From NCBI GenBank assembly GCA_020861185.1, contig JAJBSV010000009.1:17077-81076 (forward strand): a stretch of DNA of 64,000 nt, read 5' to 3'. Shown here one piece after another: positions 7,261 to 15,968 of the stretch. The notes beneath the pieces are model-generated. The model searched no databases, had not been told where the DNA came from, and saw only the letters and a program-made list of their open reading frames with translations. This DNA is from Ruminococcus sp. Its GTDB lineage: Bacteria > Bacillota > Clostridia > Oscillospirales > Ruminococcaceae. Made by a program: the position numbers and the translations under genes. The first letter of the stretch is position 1. Each line of letters starts with the position of its first letter.

Positions 7261-7859
7261 CAGAGATCGTCGACCTCCTTTACTTCAGGTTGGTATTCCT
7301 CGTTCTCGGTCGCGAAGTCGATGACCTTCGCATAGAAATCGGTCGGGTTGAGTCTTATCTTCTCGGCAAGAAGATTCGCCTGCTCCTCATCGGGCGCAAA
7401 GAGCTTAAGATCCATCAAAACCGTTCCCGAGTCCTGACATGTGACTCCGACAAGATAGCCCTTTTCCTGTTCGGAAACCGAAACCCTGACGTCGTTGTCA
7501 TTTTTTAGCTTGGCGAAGAACTTAAGACCAGAAGAGAGAATCTTGTTGCGGAAACGTGCCGGAACCTGCTGTTTGAAACTGTCGGCTCCTGCTCTTGCCG
7601 CATCGGAGAGGACATAGTATTCTTCGGCGCCGTTTTTCTCGAGTGAGAGCATCCCGCTTTCAAGCATACTCTCGACAACCGAGGAATAGACGAAATAGTT
7701 CACAGTGCCGTCGGTCGTTGCGATTTCCGCAAGCTGGATCGGAGTTATCGGGCGGTTAATCTGCCTTAAGAAATAGCACAGAAGAATCTTCACTGCCATT
7801 TCATCGTGGAGACTCAGCATATCCTCTGTCAGGTAATCATCATATGTATAATTAGCCAT
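7260..7859 (-). CDS. DUF4364 family protein (winged-helix-like, function unknown)
   Basis: The protein has 199 residues. The first 90 residues look like a winged helix (DEMAVKILLCYFLRQINRPITPIQLAEI), followed by an alpha/beta region. This is the pattern of DUF4364, found in Clostridia and often taken to be a transcription regulator. I see no ligand motif. It lies 26 bp after pcrA and its TGA overlaps the yfbR start, so it belongs to the pcrA operon. Confidence 0.7.
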   Translation of the reverse strand: MANYTYDDYLTEDMLSLHDEMAVKILLCYFLRQINRPITPIQLAEIATTDGTVNYFVYSSVVESMLESGMLSLEKNGAEEYYVLSDAARAGADSFKQQVPARFRNKILSSGLKFFAKLKNDNDVRVSVSEQEKGYLVGVTCQDSGTVLMDLKLFAPDEEQANLLAEKIRLNPTDFYAKVIDFATENEEYQPEVKEVDDL

Positions 7860-7885
7860 AGTTTATTATCCTCAAATCTACAAGT

Positions 7886-10237
7886 TTACAACTTGGATAT
7901 TTTCGCGAATGCCGCCATTATCTTCTTGGTGCCGACGCTGTCGAATGCGACCTCAAGAAGCATGTCGTTGGACATTTTGGTGGTCTTCAGAACGGTTCCG
8001 TCGCCGAAGACGTTGTGATGCACTCTGTCGCCGACCGTGAAATCAATTTCGGCAGACTTTGCGGTCTGGGGCTTCTTTGTCGCCTGTTGTAGGTAGGACG
8101 GAGCGGTTGACGTGTGAGACTGCGGAGTTGTTCGTCTCTGATAATCGTCCGAGGTTCTTTCCGTGTGCTTTTCGATTGCTTCTTCGGGAAGCTCGGAAAT
8201 GAATCTTGACGGACGGTTGAAGTTGGTCGAACCGAAGAGAAGACGCTGGCGAGCGTAGCTGAGGCTCAGATGCTTTCTAGCCCGGGTTATCGCAACATAG
8301 GCAAGGCGGCGCTCTTCTTCGATATCTTCCTCGGTGTCCGTGCTTCTCGAGCTCGGGAAGATATTCTCTTCCATTCCGACCACGAAAACGTTGTTGAATT
8401 CGAGACCCTTTGCCGAGTGGACGGTCATAAGAGTTACGCTATCTGAAGAATCCATCGAGTCAATATCTGCATACAGGGCGACATCTTCAAGGAATCCCGA
8501 AAGCGAAGGCTCTTCGGCTTCTTCGAGGTAGCTCACCATAGAGGATTTGAGCTCGTTGATGTTCTCAAGCCTTGTTGTGCCCTCGTCGCCTTGGGTTTCA
8601 AGGAAAGCTCTGTAGCCGGATTTCTCCATAAGTTCATCAAGAAGCTCCGGGAGCGGGATAAGCTCGGCGTGGTCCCGAAGCTCATCGAACATGTCAGCTA
8701 AACTCATCAGCTTCGGGGCGGAACGGGAGAGAATCGGATAATCTCTTGCCATACGCATTACCTGCAAAGGCGATTCGCCGAGGTCTCTTGAAATGCTTTC
8801 GAGGGCATCAACTGTTGCGGCTCCTATTCCACGCTTCGGCTCGTTGATGATACGCTTAAGGCGCAGGAGGTCGTTCTCGTTGTTGATGACCGACAAGTAG
8901 GCGATGATGTCCTTGACTTCCTTCCGGTCGAAGAACTTTAAGCCCCCGATTACTTTATACGGAATTCCGCTTCGCATGAATGCGTTTTCGATTGAGTTTG
9001 ACTGGGCATTCATTCGGTAGAGAACCGCATTATCGGAATATTTGCCGCTGTCCTTGATATAGTTCAAGACCGTTTCGGCGACGTATTTCGACTCGCCCTG
9101 CTCGGTTGCGGCACCGTAGACGGTGACCTTTTCACCGTCGCCCGCAGATGTCCAGAGCTTCTTGCCCTTGCGGCTACGGTTGTTTTTGATTACTTCATTG
9201 GCACAGGTCAGTATATTCTGAGTTGAGCGATAATTCTGCTCGAGACGGATAACCTTGGCGTTTTCGTACTGGTGCTCGAACGAGAGAATATTCTCGATTG
9301 TTGCACCGCGGAATTTATAGATTGACTGGTCATCATCGCCGACCACACAGAGATTCTTCCGCTTTGCGCTGAGCATCGAAATCAGGCGATACTGCACCAT
9401 GTTGGTGTCCTGATATTCATCGACCAATATGTATTTGTATAAGTTCTGGTAGTGCTCGAGTACGTCGGGGAAATCCTCGAAGAGCTTGACAGTGAGAAGG
9501 ATTATGTCGTCGAAATCGAGGGCGTTCGCATTGCGAAGCCTGTGCTGGTATTCGGAATAAATCTTTGCGATAGTCTGCTTGCGATAGTCGCCCATCGAGA
9601 GCTTTGCATACTCGTTTTCATCGACCTGAGACTCCTTTGCTGACGAAATCTCACGCATAATCTCCTTCGGCGGAAATCTCTTGTCGGATATATTATAGTC
9701 CTGCAAGCAGGCTTTTATCACTCTCTGGGTGTCGTCGGTGTCGTAAATCGTGAAGCTTGAAGCATAGCCGAGCTTGTCGATTTCCCTTCTCAGAATTCGG
9801 ATGCACGCCGAGTGAAAAGTCGTGGCTGTGATGCCGTCAGCAACGGCGCCGAGCATCTGGTGAAGGCGGTCCTTGAGCTCACCTGCGGCTTTGTTTGTGA
9901 ATGTGATTGCAAGGATGTTCCAAGGGTTCACGCAGTTTACAGCGGTGATGGTTCTGAGACGTTCACTATCGTCAACCCTTCCGGCGGCGTAATCTTCAAG
10001 AAACTTCTCATCGTCGGGGGTTACTCCCGAATATCTGAATGTATCGTTATAGGCGTTGCCGAAATAAATCATGTTGGCAACACGGTTTACGAGCACCGTC
10101 GTTTTGCCGCTTCCGGCTCCCGCCAATATCAGAACGGGTCCGTCAACCGTGAAGACTGCCTCTCTCTGCATGTCATTGAGATTTGAAAAATATTTTGTAA
10201 GAGCTTTTCTTTTTAGCTCGGTAAAGTTATCTGCCAC
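7886..10237 (-). CDS. pcrA: ATP-dependent DNA helicase PcrA (UvrD family)
   Basis: The protein has 783 residues from the GTG at 10237, chosen because GGAGG lies 7 bp upstream. An in-frame ATG at 10282 has no ribosome site. Superfamily 1 motifs are in order: AGAGSGKT (Walker A), DEYQDTN, GDDDQSIYKFRGA, QNYRST, TVHSAKGLEF and YVAITRA. The C-terminal GDRVHHNVFGDGTV module, which binds RNA polymerase in PcrA, is present. PcrA unwinds DNA 3' to 5' in nucleotide excision repair and removes RecA filaments. It is the first gene of a minus-strand run ending in the xylanase. Confidence 0.95.
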   Translation of the reverse strand: MADNFTELKRKALTKYFSNLNDMQREAVFTVDGPVLILAGAGSGKTTVLVNRVANMIYFGNAYNDTFRYSGVTPDDEKFLEDYAAGRVDDSERLRTITAVNCVNPWNILAITFTNKAAGELKDRLHQMLGAVADGITATTFHSACIRILRREIDKLGYASSFTIYDTDDTQRVIKACLQDYNISDKRFPPKEIMREISSAKESQVDENEYAKLSMGDYRKQTIAKIYSEYQHRLRNANALDFDDIILLTVKLFEDFPDVLEHYQNLYKYILVDEYQDTNMVQYRLISMLSAKRKNLCVVGDDDQSIYKFRGATIENILSFEHQYENAKVIRLEQNYRSTQNILTCANEVIKNNRSRKGKKLWTSAGDGEKVTVYGAATEQGESKYVAETVLNYIKDSGKYSDNAVLYRMNAQSNSIENAFMRSGIPYKVIGGLKFFDRKEVKDIIAYLSVINNENDLLRLKRIINEPKRGIGAATVDALESISRDLGESPLQVMRMARDYPILSRSAPKLMSLADMFDELRDHAELIPLPELLDELMEKSGYRAFLETQGDEGTTRLENINELKSSMVSYLEEAEEPSLSGFLEDVALYADIDSMDSSDSVTLMTVHSAKGLEFNNVFVVGMEENIFPSSRSTDTEEDIEEERRLAYVAITRARKHLSLSYARQRLLFGSTNFNRPSRFISELPEEAIEKHTERTSDDYQRRTTPQSHTSTAPSYLQQATKKPQTAKSAEIDFTVGDRVHHNVFGDGTVLKTTKMSNDMLLEVAFDSVGTKKIMAAFAKISKL

Positions 10238-10350
10238 TTTCTTTCCTCCGTGTTCAAAATCTGCACCTGTTAAGTATACCACAAACGGTCGAAAAAGAAA
10301 ATACCGGGGAGACGATTTTTATCTTTTTCTAAAAATTTCACTTTTGGGTA

Positions 10351-10380
10351 TGGACTTTTCACCCTGATATAGTTTATACT
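10351..10380 (+). promoter_or_regulatory. Candidate promoter of the AI-2E-family permease
   Basis: TGGACT (10351-10356), an 18-bp spacer and TATACT (10375-10380) lie about 45 bp upstream of the TTG start. The -35 is only a partial match. Confidence 0.45.
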
Positions 10381-10425
10381 ATAAGCAAGAGCTTCGCCTC
10401 GATACTAATACTTGGGGGTATTTAA

Positions 10426-11706
10426 TTGAGATTCTTTGACGATAAAAAATACAATAAGATATTCGGATATTGCTTTGCATTCATTACAGTGGTTCTGTTG
10501 GTGGTGCTTGCTCTGTTCCAATGGGACACGGTGAGCTCGTTCTTCAGGAACATTCTCAGCGTTCTTGAGCCGGTAATCTGGGGGCTGGTCATAGCTTTTA
10601 TCATGAATTCGATGGTTAAGAGAACCGAGATTATTCTCGGGAAAACCGTCTTCAGAAAAAAAGCCCATCCGAAGATTTCAAGAGCCATAGGCATTGCGGT
10701 TGCTTCCATAATCATAATTGCGGTTATAGTCTTAGTTATAATGGCGGTCATCCCGCAGATTATTTCGAGCATTCCGGGAATTTACGACGGTCTTGTGAAC
10801 GAGGTCTATCCGGCGGTTGAAAGCTGGATCACGAAGCTTTTGGACGACTATCCGAGCATTGCAACCACCGTCAACAATGAGCTCGACAACATAACATCAT
10901 ACCTGAGTTCGTTTGTGTCGAACCTCGCTTCTCAGCTTTCGACGCTCCTGACAAGCTTACTGAGCTTTGCGAACTCGGTCAAGAACTTTATCCTTGGGTT
11001 CTTCGTCGCCATCTACTTCCTTGCAAGTAAGGAAATTCTGCAGATGCAGGCTAAGAAGCTCATCGTCGGCATATTCCCCGAAAGGATTTACCACCCGCTG
11101 TTTACCTTCACCTCAAGCACAAATCATGCTTTACTCGGATTTATCTATGGCAAGATTCTCGACTCCATCATAATCGGCTGTCTCTGTGCAGTCGGTATGC
11201 TGATTCTCAACATGCCGTATGTAATGATTATCTCAATCATCATCGGCATCACGAACATAATCCCGATATTCGGTCCGTTCATCGGAGCTATCCCTTCGGC
11301 AATACTGGTGCTCATCGCCGAGCCAAGAAAGGTCATCTGGTTCGTTATATTCATCCTGGTTCTCCAGCAGATTGACGGCAACATTATCGGTCCGAAGATT
11401 CTCGGAAACAGAATCGGCATTTCGTCCTTCTGGGTTCTTATCTCCATCATCGTCTGCGGAAATCTGTTCGGAATCGTTGGCATGATTATAGGAGTTCCGC
11501 TCTTTGCGGTTATATTCGACCTTCTGTCTGCGATTGTCAAGCGAAATCTCACGCGAAAGAACATGCCGACCGAGACGAGCTACTACTCTATGGCGGGAGT
11601 CAACATCGGTCCCAAGGGCACCATTATCCCCTCGGTTGAGACGAGCGACAGCTCTTCCGAAAGCGCAACAGAAAGTATCTCAACTGAAATTTCCGGTAAG
11701 GATTAA
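10426..11706 (+). CDS. AI-2E family transporter (YdiK/PerM type membrane protein)
   Basis: The protein has 426 residues and starts at the TTG at 10426 behind GGGGG. Predicted helices are paired at the N-terminus (FGYCFAFITVVLLVVLAL, IGIAVASIIIIAVIVLVIM), followed by a soluble loop and several C-terminal helices. The signature GITNIIPIFGPFIGAIP near 270-290 and the ENIIGPKI-like DGNIIGPKILG are those of the AI-2E exporter family. Some members export autoinducer-2 and others act as sodium/proton antiporters, so the substrate here is open. The Ser/Glu-rich tail (about 390-426) is soluble. The gene stands alone, divergent from pcrA. Confidence 0.85.
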   Translation: MRFFDDKKYNKIFGYCFAFITVVLLVVLALFQWDTVSSFFRNILSVLEPVIWGLVIAFIMNSMVKRTEIILGKTVFRKKAHPKISRAIGIAVASIIIIAVIVLVIMAVIPQIISSIPGIYDGLVNEVYPAVESWITKLLDDYPSIATTVNNELDNITSYLSSFVSNLASQLSTLLTSLLSFANSVKNFILGFFVAIYFLASKEILQMQAKKLIVGIFPERIYHPLFTFTSSTNHALLGFIYGKILDSIIIGCLCAVGMLILNMPYVMIISIIIGITNIIPIFGPFIGAIPSAILVLIAEPRKVIWFVIFILVLQQIDGNIIGPKILGNRIGISSFWVLISIIVCGNLFGIVGMIIGVPLFAVIFDLLSAIVKRNLTRKNMPTETSYYSMAGVNIGPKGTIIPSVETSDSSSESATESISTEISGKD

Positions 11707-11747
11707 AAGTTAATATCGGGATTCTCAAAAAAATTTCAAAAAAGGTC

Positions 11748-11776
11748 TTGACAAATCGGCTCGAGTAGTCTATAAT
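11748..11776 (+). promoter_or_regulatory. Consensus promoter of tRNA-Thr
   Basis: TTGACA (11748-11753), 17 bp and TATAAT (11771-11776) match the sigma-A consensus fully, 36 bp ahead of the tRNA. Confidence 0.9.
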
Positions 11777-11812
11777 ATCAAATCGTGGCACGGATGAATC
11801 GTGTCAGATGGT

Positions 11813-11888
<76 letters not shown>

Positions 11889-11920
11889 CTTTTTATCTTG
11901 AAGAGTCTCCTAAGCATTAC

Positions 11921-11961
11921 AAAATCGCCCTTTCACTTCTGTGAAAGAGCGATTTTTGTTT
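11921..11961. terminator. Bidirectional terminator between tRNA-Thr and the ComEA-like gene
   Basis: A stem of 15 pairs with one mismatch (11921-11936 with 11941-11956, loop TTCT) is followed by TTTTTGTTTTT on the plus strand and TTTTGT on the minus strand. It can serve both converging genes. Confidence 0.85.
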
Positions 11962-11969
11962 TTACTTTA

Positions 11970-12362
11970 TTATTCCGCCGTTTGCGACGTCGCCTGCGAC
12001 TCGTCGCCATAGAAATATTCGATTATCTTCTCGAGGGTCGCATCGGAAATGCCGTCGATATATGTAATCTGTTTTATATCCGTGAACCCACCGATTGATT
12101 CGCGGAAGTTGACGATGGCATTCGCCTTGACCTCACCGATGCCGTTAATCTCCATGAAATCCTCGACCGTAGCGGAATTTATGATGCTCAAATCATACTG
12201 CTCGATCTCATCCGCAAGAAGAAGGCTGAACGAATCGGTTTTGCGATATCTCACGACAAATATTCCCGCCGCCGAAGCTATGAAAATCACTATGATAACC
12301 GCCAAGAATATCTTCTCGCGAAGTTTAAGCGACTTGTCCTCATCCGGCGAATTTACGCTCAA
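11970..12362 (-). CDS. Membrane-anchored helix-hairpin-helix protein, ComEA-like
   Basis: I chose the TTG at 12362, two bases after the metK stop, because upstream codons lie inside metK. It gives 130 residues. The Shine-Dalgarno is weak, so the start is uncertain. There is one membrane segment (FLAVIIVIFIASAAGIFVV) and a C-terminal pair of helix-hairpin-helix motifs (VEDFMEINGIGEVKANAIVNFRE and IDGISDATLEKIIEYF). ComEA binds incoming double-stranded DNA on the cell surface during transformation through this fold. The protein lacks the longer linker usual in ComEA. No comEC is seen beside it. dprA and comFC elsewhere in the window are compatible with competence functions. Confidence 0.75.
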   Translation of the reverse strand: MSVNSPDEDKSLKLREKIFLAVIIVIFIASAAGIFVVRYRKTDSFSLLLADEIEQYDLSIINSATVEDFMEINGIGEVKANAIVNFRESIGGFTDIKQITYIDGISDATLEKIIEYFYGDESQATSQTAE

Positions 12363-12364
12363 AT

Positions 12365-13537
12365 CTACTGCTTCAACGCCTGAAGAAGAGCCGAAGTCTT
12401 GTCTGTTCTTTCCCAAGGCAAATCCAAATCCTCTCTGCCCATGTGACCATAAGCTGAAATACTGCGATAAATCGGCTTGCGAAGACCCAAGTCGTCGATT
12501 ATGCATGAGGGTCTGAAATCGAAAACTTCGCCGATTGTTTTGGCGAGGATATCGTTGCTGACCTTACCGGTGCCAAAGGTGTCAACAAGAAGTGAAACGG
12601 GACGGGCAACACCAATCGCATAGGCAAGTTGTATTTCGCACTTCCGAGCCAGACCTGCCGCAACGACGTTCTTGGCGGCATATCTTGCGGCATATGCCGC
12701 CGAGCGGTCGACCTTGGTCGGGTCCTTGCCGCTGAAGCAACCGCCGCCGTGGCGGGAGTAGCCGCCGTAGGTGTCGACGATAATCTTTCTGCCGGTGAGA
12801 CCGCTGTCTCCGCACGGTCCGCCGATTACAAATCTTCCGGTCGGGTTGACATAGAAAACGGTTTTATCGTCCATAAGCGACTCGGGGATTACGGCTTTTA
12901 TACACTTCTCGATTATATCTTGGTGAATGGTCTCTTGAGAAACGTCGGGGTCGTGCTGGGTGGAGATGACGACGGTGTGGATTCTGACGGGTCTGCCATC
13001 TTCATATTCGACTGTTACCTGACTCTTGCCGTCCGGTCTTAAATAGCCGAGCTCGCCGGTCTTTCTCAGATCCGCAAGCTTGCGGGTGAGCTTATGTGCA
13101 TAGTAAATCGGCATTGGCATGAGGACGGGGGTTTCGTCACAGGCATAGCCGAACATCATGCCCTGGTCGCCGGCACCGATATCGCCTTCGTTCTGGTCTC
13201 TTCCCTCGAGGGAGTTATCGACGCCCATCGCTATATCCGGGGACTGCTTACGGATTGAAGTCAGGATTGTGCAACCCTCGGAGTCAAAGCCGTATTCCGG
13301 CTTGTCATAGCCGATATCCTTTATGACATCACGGGCAACGCTCTGGATGTCGATTGTAGCTTTTGTGGTTATTTCGCCTATGCACATAACAAGGCTTGAT
13401 GCGCATGTAGTCTCGCAGGCGACCCTTGACATCGGGTCCTGCTTAAGGCACTCGTCGAGGACGGCATCGGAAATCTGATCACAGACCTTGTCGGGATGCC
13501 CCTCGGTAACTGATTCGGAAGTGAATAAACTTCTCAT
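12365..13537 (-). CDS. metK: S-adenosylmethionine synthetase
   Basis: The protein has 390 residues, the usual length for Met[22 protein letters not shown], the ATP motif [12 protein letters not shown] and the P-loop-like [15 protein letters not shown] are all present. The enzyme makes SAM from methionine and ATP. The leader is a SAM-I riboswitch with a terminator, so expression should fall when SAM is plentiful. AAAGGAC precedes the ATG. A ComEA-like gene follows after two bases and may be cotranscribed. Confidence 0.97.
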   Translation of the reverse strand: MRSLFTSESVTEGHPDKVCDQISDAVLDECLKQDPMSRVACETTCASSLVMCIGEITTKATIDIQSVARDVIKDIGYDKPEYGFDSEGCTILTSIRKQSPDIAMGVDNSLEGRDQNEGDIGAGDQGMMFGYACDETPVLMPMPIYYAHKLTRKLADLRKTGELGYLRPDGKSQVTVEYEDGRPVRIHTVVISTQHDPDVSQETIHQDIIEKCIKAVIPESLMDDKTVFYVNPTGRFVIGGPCGDSGLTGRKIIVDTYGGYSRHGGGCFSGKDPTKVDRSAAYAARYAAKNVVAAGLARKCEIQLAYAIGVARPVSLLVDTFGTGKVSNDILAKTIGEVFDFRPSCIIDDLGLRKPIYRSISAYGHMGREDLDLPWERTDKTSALLQALKQ

Positions 13538-13562
13538 TTCTATTGTCCTTTCGTATAATTAT

Positions 13563-13591
13563 AAAAACCGCGCTCGGGTTGCCGAACGCGG
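13563..13591 (-). terminator. Intrinsic terminator of the SAM-I riboswitch
   Basis: The minus-strand RNA CCGCGUUCGG/CCGAGCGCGG makes a 10-bp stem with a CAAC loop, followed by UUUUUAU. It lies between the aptamer and metK. Repeated UUCGAA-type segments between 13601 and 13634 can pair with each other and may form the antiterminator. Confidence 0.85.
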
Positions 13592-13636
13592 GAAACTTTT
13601 TTCGAACATGGTCCGAATCGAACAAGGTTCGAATTT

Positions 13637-13746
13637 CCTCATCTTTCGGTTAAACCGCTGGATTTAGCACCTTGAAAACAGGTTGCCGGGCATCATAGGG
13701 CCAGTTCCCCAGGAGTCGAAGGCTCCTGTTGCCTCTCTTGATAAGG
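13637..13746 (-). ncRNA. SAM-I (S-box) riboswitch aptamer
   Basis: On the minus strand the conserved blocks of the SAM-I class appear in order: CUUAUCAAGAGAGG, CUGGCCC, GAUGCCCGGCAACC and GGUGCUAA. P1 is CCUUAUC/GAUGAGG (13740-13746 with 13637-13643). Its place upstream of metK fits repression of SAM synthesis when SAM is bound. Confidence 0.95.
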
Positions 13747-13763
13747 GTTTTTATTATGTTTCG

Positions 13764-13792
13764 ATTATAGCAAGTCATACACGGCTTGTCAA
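13764..13792 (-). promoter_or_regulatory. Promoter of the metK riboswitch transcript
   Basis: On the minus strand TTGACA (13787-13792), 17 bp and TATAAT (13764-13769) form a full consensus just upstream of the aptamer. Confidence 0.9.
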
Positions 13793-13830
13793 GCCCCATA
13801 GCATGGACAAACTCGTGAATATGACTAAAT

Positions 13831-15042
13831 TTACAGATTCGGGGTGATAACCTTCGGGTTAAAGCCGCCTTCTTCAAGAGCCTTAACGATTCTTTGCTTG
13901 TGGTCGGTGCCGAAGGCTTCCATTGTGATCTTCAGCTCAACAGCCGCATTGCGATTGGTGCTGACAAACTGGTTGTGGTCAAGCTTGATGACGTTGCCCT
14001 GCTCGTTGGCGATGACGGTTGCAACTCTTACGAGCTCGCCTGCTCTGTCGGGCAGAAGAACGGAGACGGTGAAGATTCTGTCTCTCTGGATAAGACCATG
14101 CTGAACTACGGAAGACATAGTGATGACGTCCATGTTGCCGCCGCTCAGTACGGATACTACCTTCTTGCCCTTGAAGTCAAGGTGATTGAGTGCGGCTACG
14201 GACAGGAGTCCCGAATTCTCGACAATCATCTTGTGGTTTTCGACCATGTCAAGGAACGCGACGATAAGCTCATCGTCCTCAACGGTGATGATGTCGTCGA
14301 GGTTCTTCTGGAGGTACGGGAATATATTCTTGCCGGGGGTCTTTACGGCGGTGCCGTCGGCGATGGTGCTGACATTCGGGAGAGTTACGACTTCTCCCGC
14401 TTTGAAGGAAGCAGTCAGGCAAGCGGCACCGGCGGGCTCAACGCCTATTACATGAATATTCGGATTCAAAAGCTTTGCGAGGACGGAAACGCCGGTTGCG
14501 AGTCCGCCGCCGCCGACAGGAACCAGAATGCAGTCGACGAGAGGAAGCTCCTTGACGATTTCCATGGCTATTGTTCCCTGTCCCGTTGCTACTGTCAGGT
14601 CATCGAACGGGTGGATGAAGGTATAGCCTTTCTCTTCTGCAAGCTTGAGAGCGTAGTCGCATGCTTCGTCGTAGACATCTCCGTGGAGAACGACTTCGGC
14701 ACCGTAGCTCTTGGTTCTGTTTACCTTGATAAGCGGAGTGGTGGTCGGCATGACGATAACAGCCTTGGCGCCGTATGCCTTGGCGGCATATGCAACACCC
14801 TGGGCGTGGTTACCGGCAGAGGCGGTAATGAGACCTCTGTCCCGTTCCTCCTGAGAGAGTGTGCTGATTGTGTAATAAGCACCTCTGACTTTATAGGCGC
14901 CTGTAACCTGCATATTCTCAGGCTTTAAATAAACCTTGTTGCCGGTTCTGTCGCTGAAATACTTACTGTAAATCAGCTTGGTTTCCTGTGTCGCCTGTTT
15001 TACTACTTCAGACGCTTCTTCAAACTTATCAAGTGTAAGCAT
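13831..15042 (-). CDS. ilvA: Threonine ammonia-lyase (threonine dehydratase) with ACT domain
   Basis: The protein has 403 residues. The PLP lysine sits in TGAYKVRGA. SAGNHAQGVAYAA and the glycine loop PVGGGGLATG are the fold-type II signatures. The enzyme turns threonine into 2-oxobutanoate, the first step to isoleucine. A single C-terminal ACT domain of about 70 residues (FTVSVLLPDRAGELVRVATVI) is shorter than the double ACT of E. coli IlvA, so this is the CTN or TdcB-like ACT form, and its regulation may differ. AGGTGAT lies before the ATG. Confidence 0.93.
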   Translation of the reverse strand: MLTLDKFEEASEVVKQATQETKLIYSKYFSDRTGNKVYLKPENMQVTGAYKVRGAYYTISTLSQEERDRGLITASAGNHAQGVAYAAKAYGAKAVIVMPTTTPLIKVNRTKSYGAEVVLHGDVYDEACDYALKLAEEKGYTFIHPFDDLTVATGQGTIAMEIVKELPLVDCILVPVGGGGLATGVSVLAKLLNPNIHVIGVEPAGAACLTASFKAGEVVTLPNVSTIADGTAVKTPGKNIFPYLQKNLDDIITVEDDELIVAFLDMVENHKMIVENSGLLSVAALNHLDFKGKKVVSVLSGGNMDVITMSSVVQHGLIQRDRIFTVSVLLPDRAGELVRVATVIANEQGNVIKLDHNQFVSTNRNAAVELKITMEAFGTDHKQRIVKALEEGGFNPKVITPNL

Positions 15043-15074
15043 TATGTATCACCTTGTCTATCTATTTTTGTATA

Positions 15075-15122
15075 TCAGCGCTTAGTGCTGTCAGCCCTTT
15101 GTGCTGTTAGCCCTTAGTGCTG
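15075..15122 (-). repeat. Three 16-bp tandem repeats, each ending in a stop codon
   Basis: On the minus strand the units are CAGCACTAAGGGCTAA (15107-15122), CAGCACAAAGGGCTGA (15091-15106) and CAGCACTAAGCGCTGA (15075-15090). The first supplies the last codons and the stop of the transporter gene. The next two are copies beyond it. Confidence 0.9.
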
Positions 15123-15790
15123 AACCAGATTGCGATTCCGAGAGCGCATGCGAGGACGCCGATTACCGCTATGTTGATAGCGACGGCTGTTCCCTTCTTG
15201 GGTGCGCTTCCAGAAGATGCGGGCAGGACCTTTGCGTGTCTTAATGCGTTCATTACCGGCTTATAGAGTATGAACGTGAGGCAGGCGTTAATCAAGCCCT
15301 TGATGAAATTGAACGGGAAGAACGCCGGCATGAGGAGCGCCGCCACAGCTTCCCTCGAAACGCCCATGTACAGGGGCGTTATAAAGTAGTTCCAGAGGAG
15401 CATACAACCGGTCATGAAGACGACGCCGATTGAAAGTCCAAGAACTGCTCCCGAAACCTTGCGGTTGTACTTATAAATAACGGTTGCCGGAATTACGAAC
15501 GAGAGCGTTGAAATAACGTTCATAAGAGCTCCGATAATACCGGTTGTGCCGACGGTTGCCATTTCGATGAGTGAAACGATAACAGAGGTTGCAACGGAAT
15601 ACCACGGTCCCAAGATAAAGCCCTCGAGGGCGATTACGACATCCTTGGCTTCATATTTGAGGAAGCTTACGGACGGGACAAAGGGTATTCTCAATACCAG
15701 AGTTACTATGTATGCGAGTGCGGAAAAAAGCGCCGCCAGAACGAGCTTTTTAGTGTCGAATTTCTTGCCGGATGTTGACGATGTTGACAT
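15107..15790 (-). CDS. ribU: ECF transporter S component, RibU-like (riboflavin)
   Basis: The protein has 227 residues with about six hydrophobic helices. The segment FLKYEAKDVVIALEGFILGPWYSV followed by SLIEM and TTGIIGALMN resembles RibU, the riboflavin-binding S component that works with a shared EcfAA'T energy module. The ECF module is not in this window. A C-terminal extension (after about residue 190) has a basic linker and one extra helix. The substrate assignment rests on motif resemblance only. No FMN riboswitch is recognisable in the leader, which instead holds an 11-bp hairpin. Confidence 0.75.
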   Translation of the reverse strand: MSTSSTSGKKFDTKKLVLAALFSALAYIVTLVLRIPFVPSVSFLKYEAKDVVIALEGFILGPWYSVATSVIVSLIEMATVGTTGIIGALMNVISTLSFVIPATVIYKYNRKVSGAVLGLSIGVVFMTGCMLLWNYFITPLYMGVSREAVAALLMPAFFPFNFIKGLINACLTFILYKPVMNALRHAKVLPASSGSAPKKGTAVAINIAVIGVLACALGIAIWFSTKG

Positions 15791-15849
15791 ATGTCACCTA
15801 TATTCTTTCCATAATCAAAATACTGTAATGTTCCAATGTAGCAAACTGT

Positions 15850-15879
15850 GCTCTCCCGTAAGAACTCATACGGGAGAGC
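15850..15879 (-). promoter_or_regulatory. Strong hairpin in the ribU-like leader
   Basis: A perfect 11-bp stem, GCTCTCCCGTA/TACGGGAGAGC with an 8-base loop, lies 60 bp upstream of the ATG. It has no U-run on either side, so it is not a plain terminator. I do not recognise a known riboswitch class here. Confidence 0.6.
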
Positions 15880-15913
15880 CTGGTTACGTTATTGCCGGGT
15901 CTATCGGGAAGGC

Positions 15914-15968
15914 ATTAAACTCTTCCCAGGGTTGAGCCTTTAGGCTCGGAGCTATTAAGCTCTTCCCA
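15914..15968 (-). repeat. Direct repeat copying the 3' end of efp
   Basis: ATTAAACTCTTCCCA (15914-15928) and ATTAAGCTCTTCCCA (15954-15968) differ by one base. The second contains the last efp codons and stop. The first is a copy just downstream. A GAGCC/GGCTC hairpin (15934-15947) lies between them. Confidence 0.75.

Noticed and set aside
13894-14928. 344-codon plus-strand frame inside ilvA
   Set aside because: It is antisense to a clear enzyme gene, has no ribosome site and no recognisable domain. Long antisense frames are common at this GC. The same holds for 16850-17584, 45k and 59058-59984 on the plus strand.
15791-15954. FMN riboswitch before the RibU-like gene
   Set aside because: None of the conserved blocks (such as GGGGCAGGGUG or CCGACAGU) appears on the minus strand.
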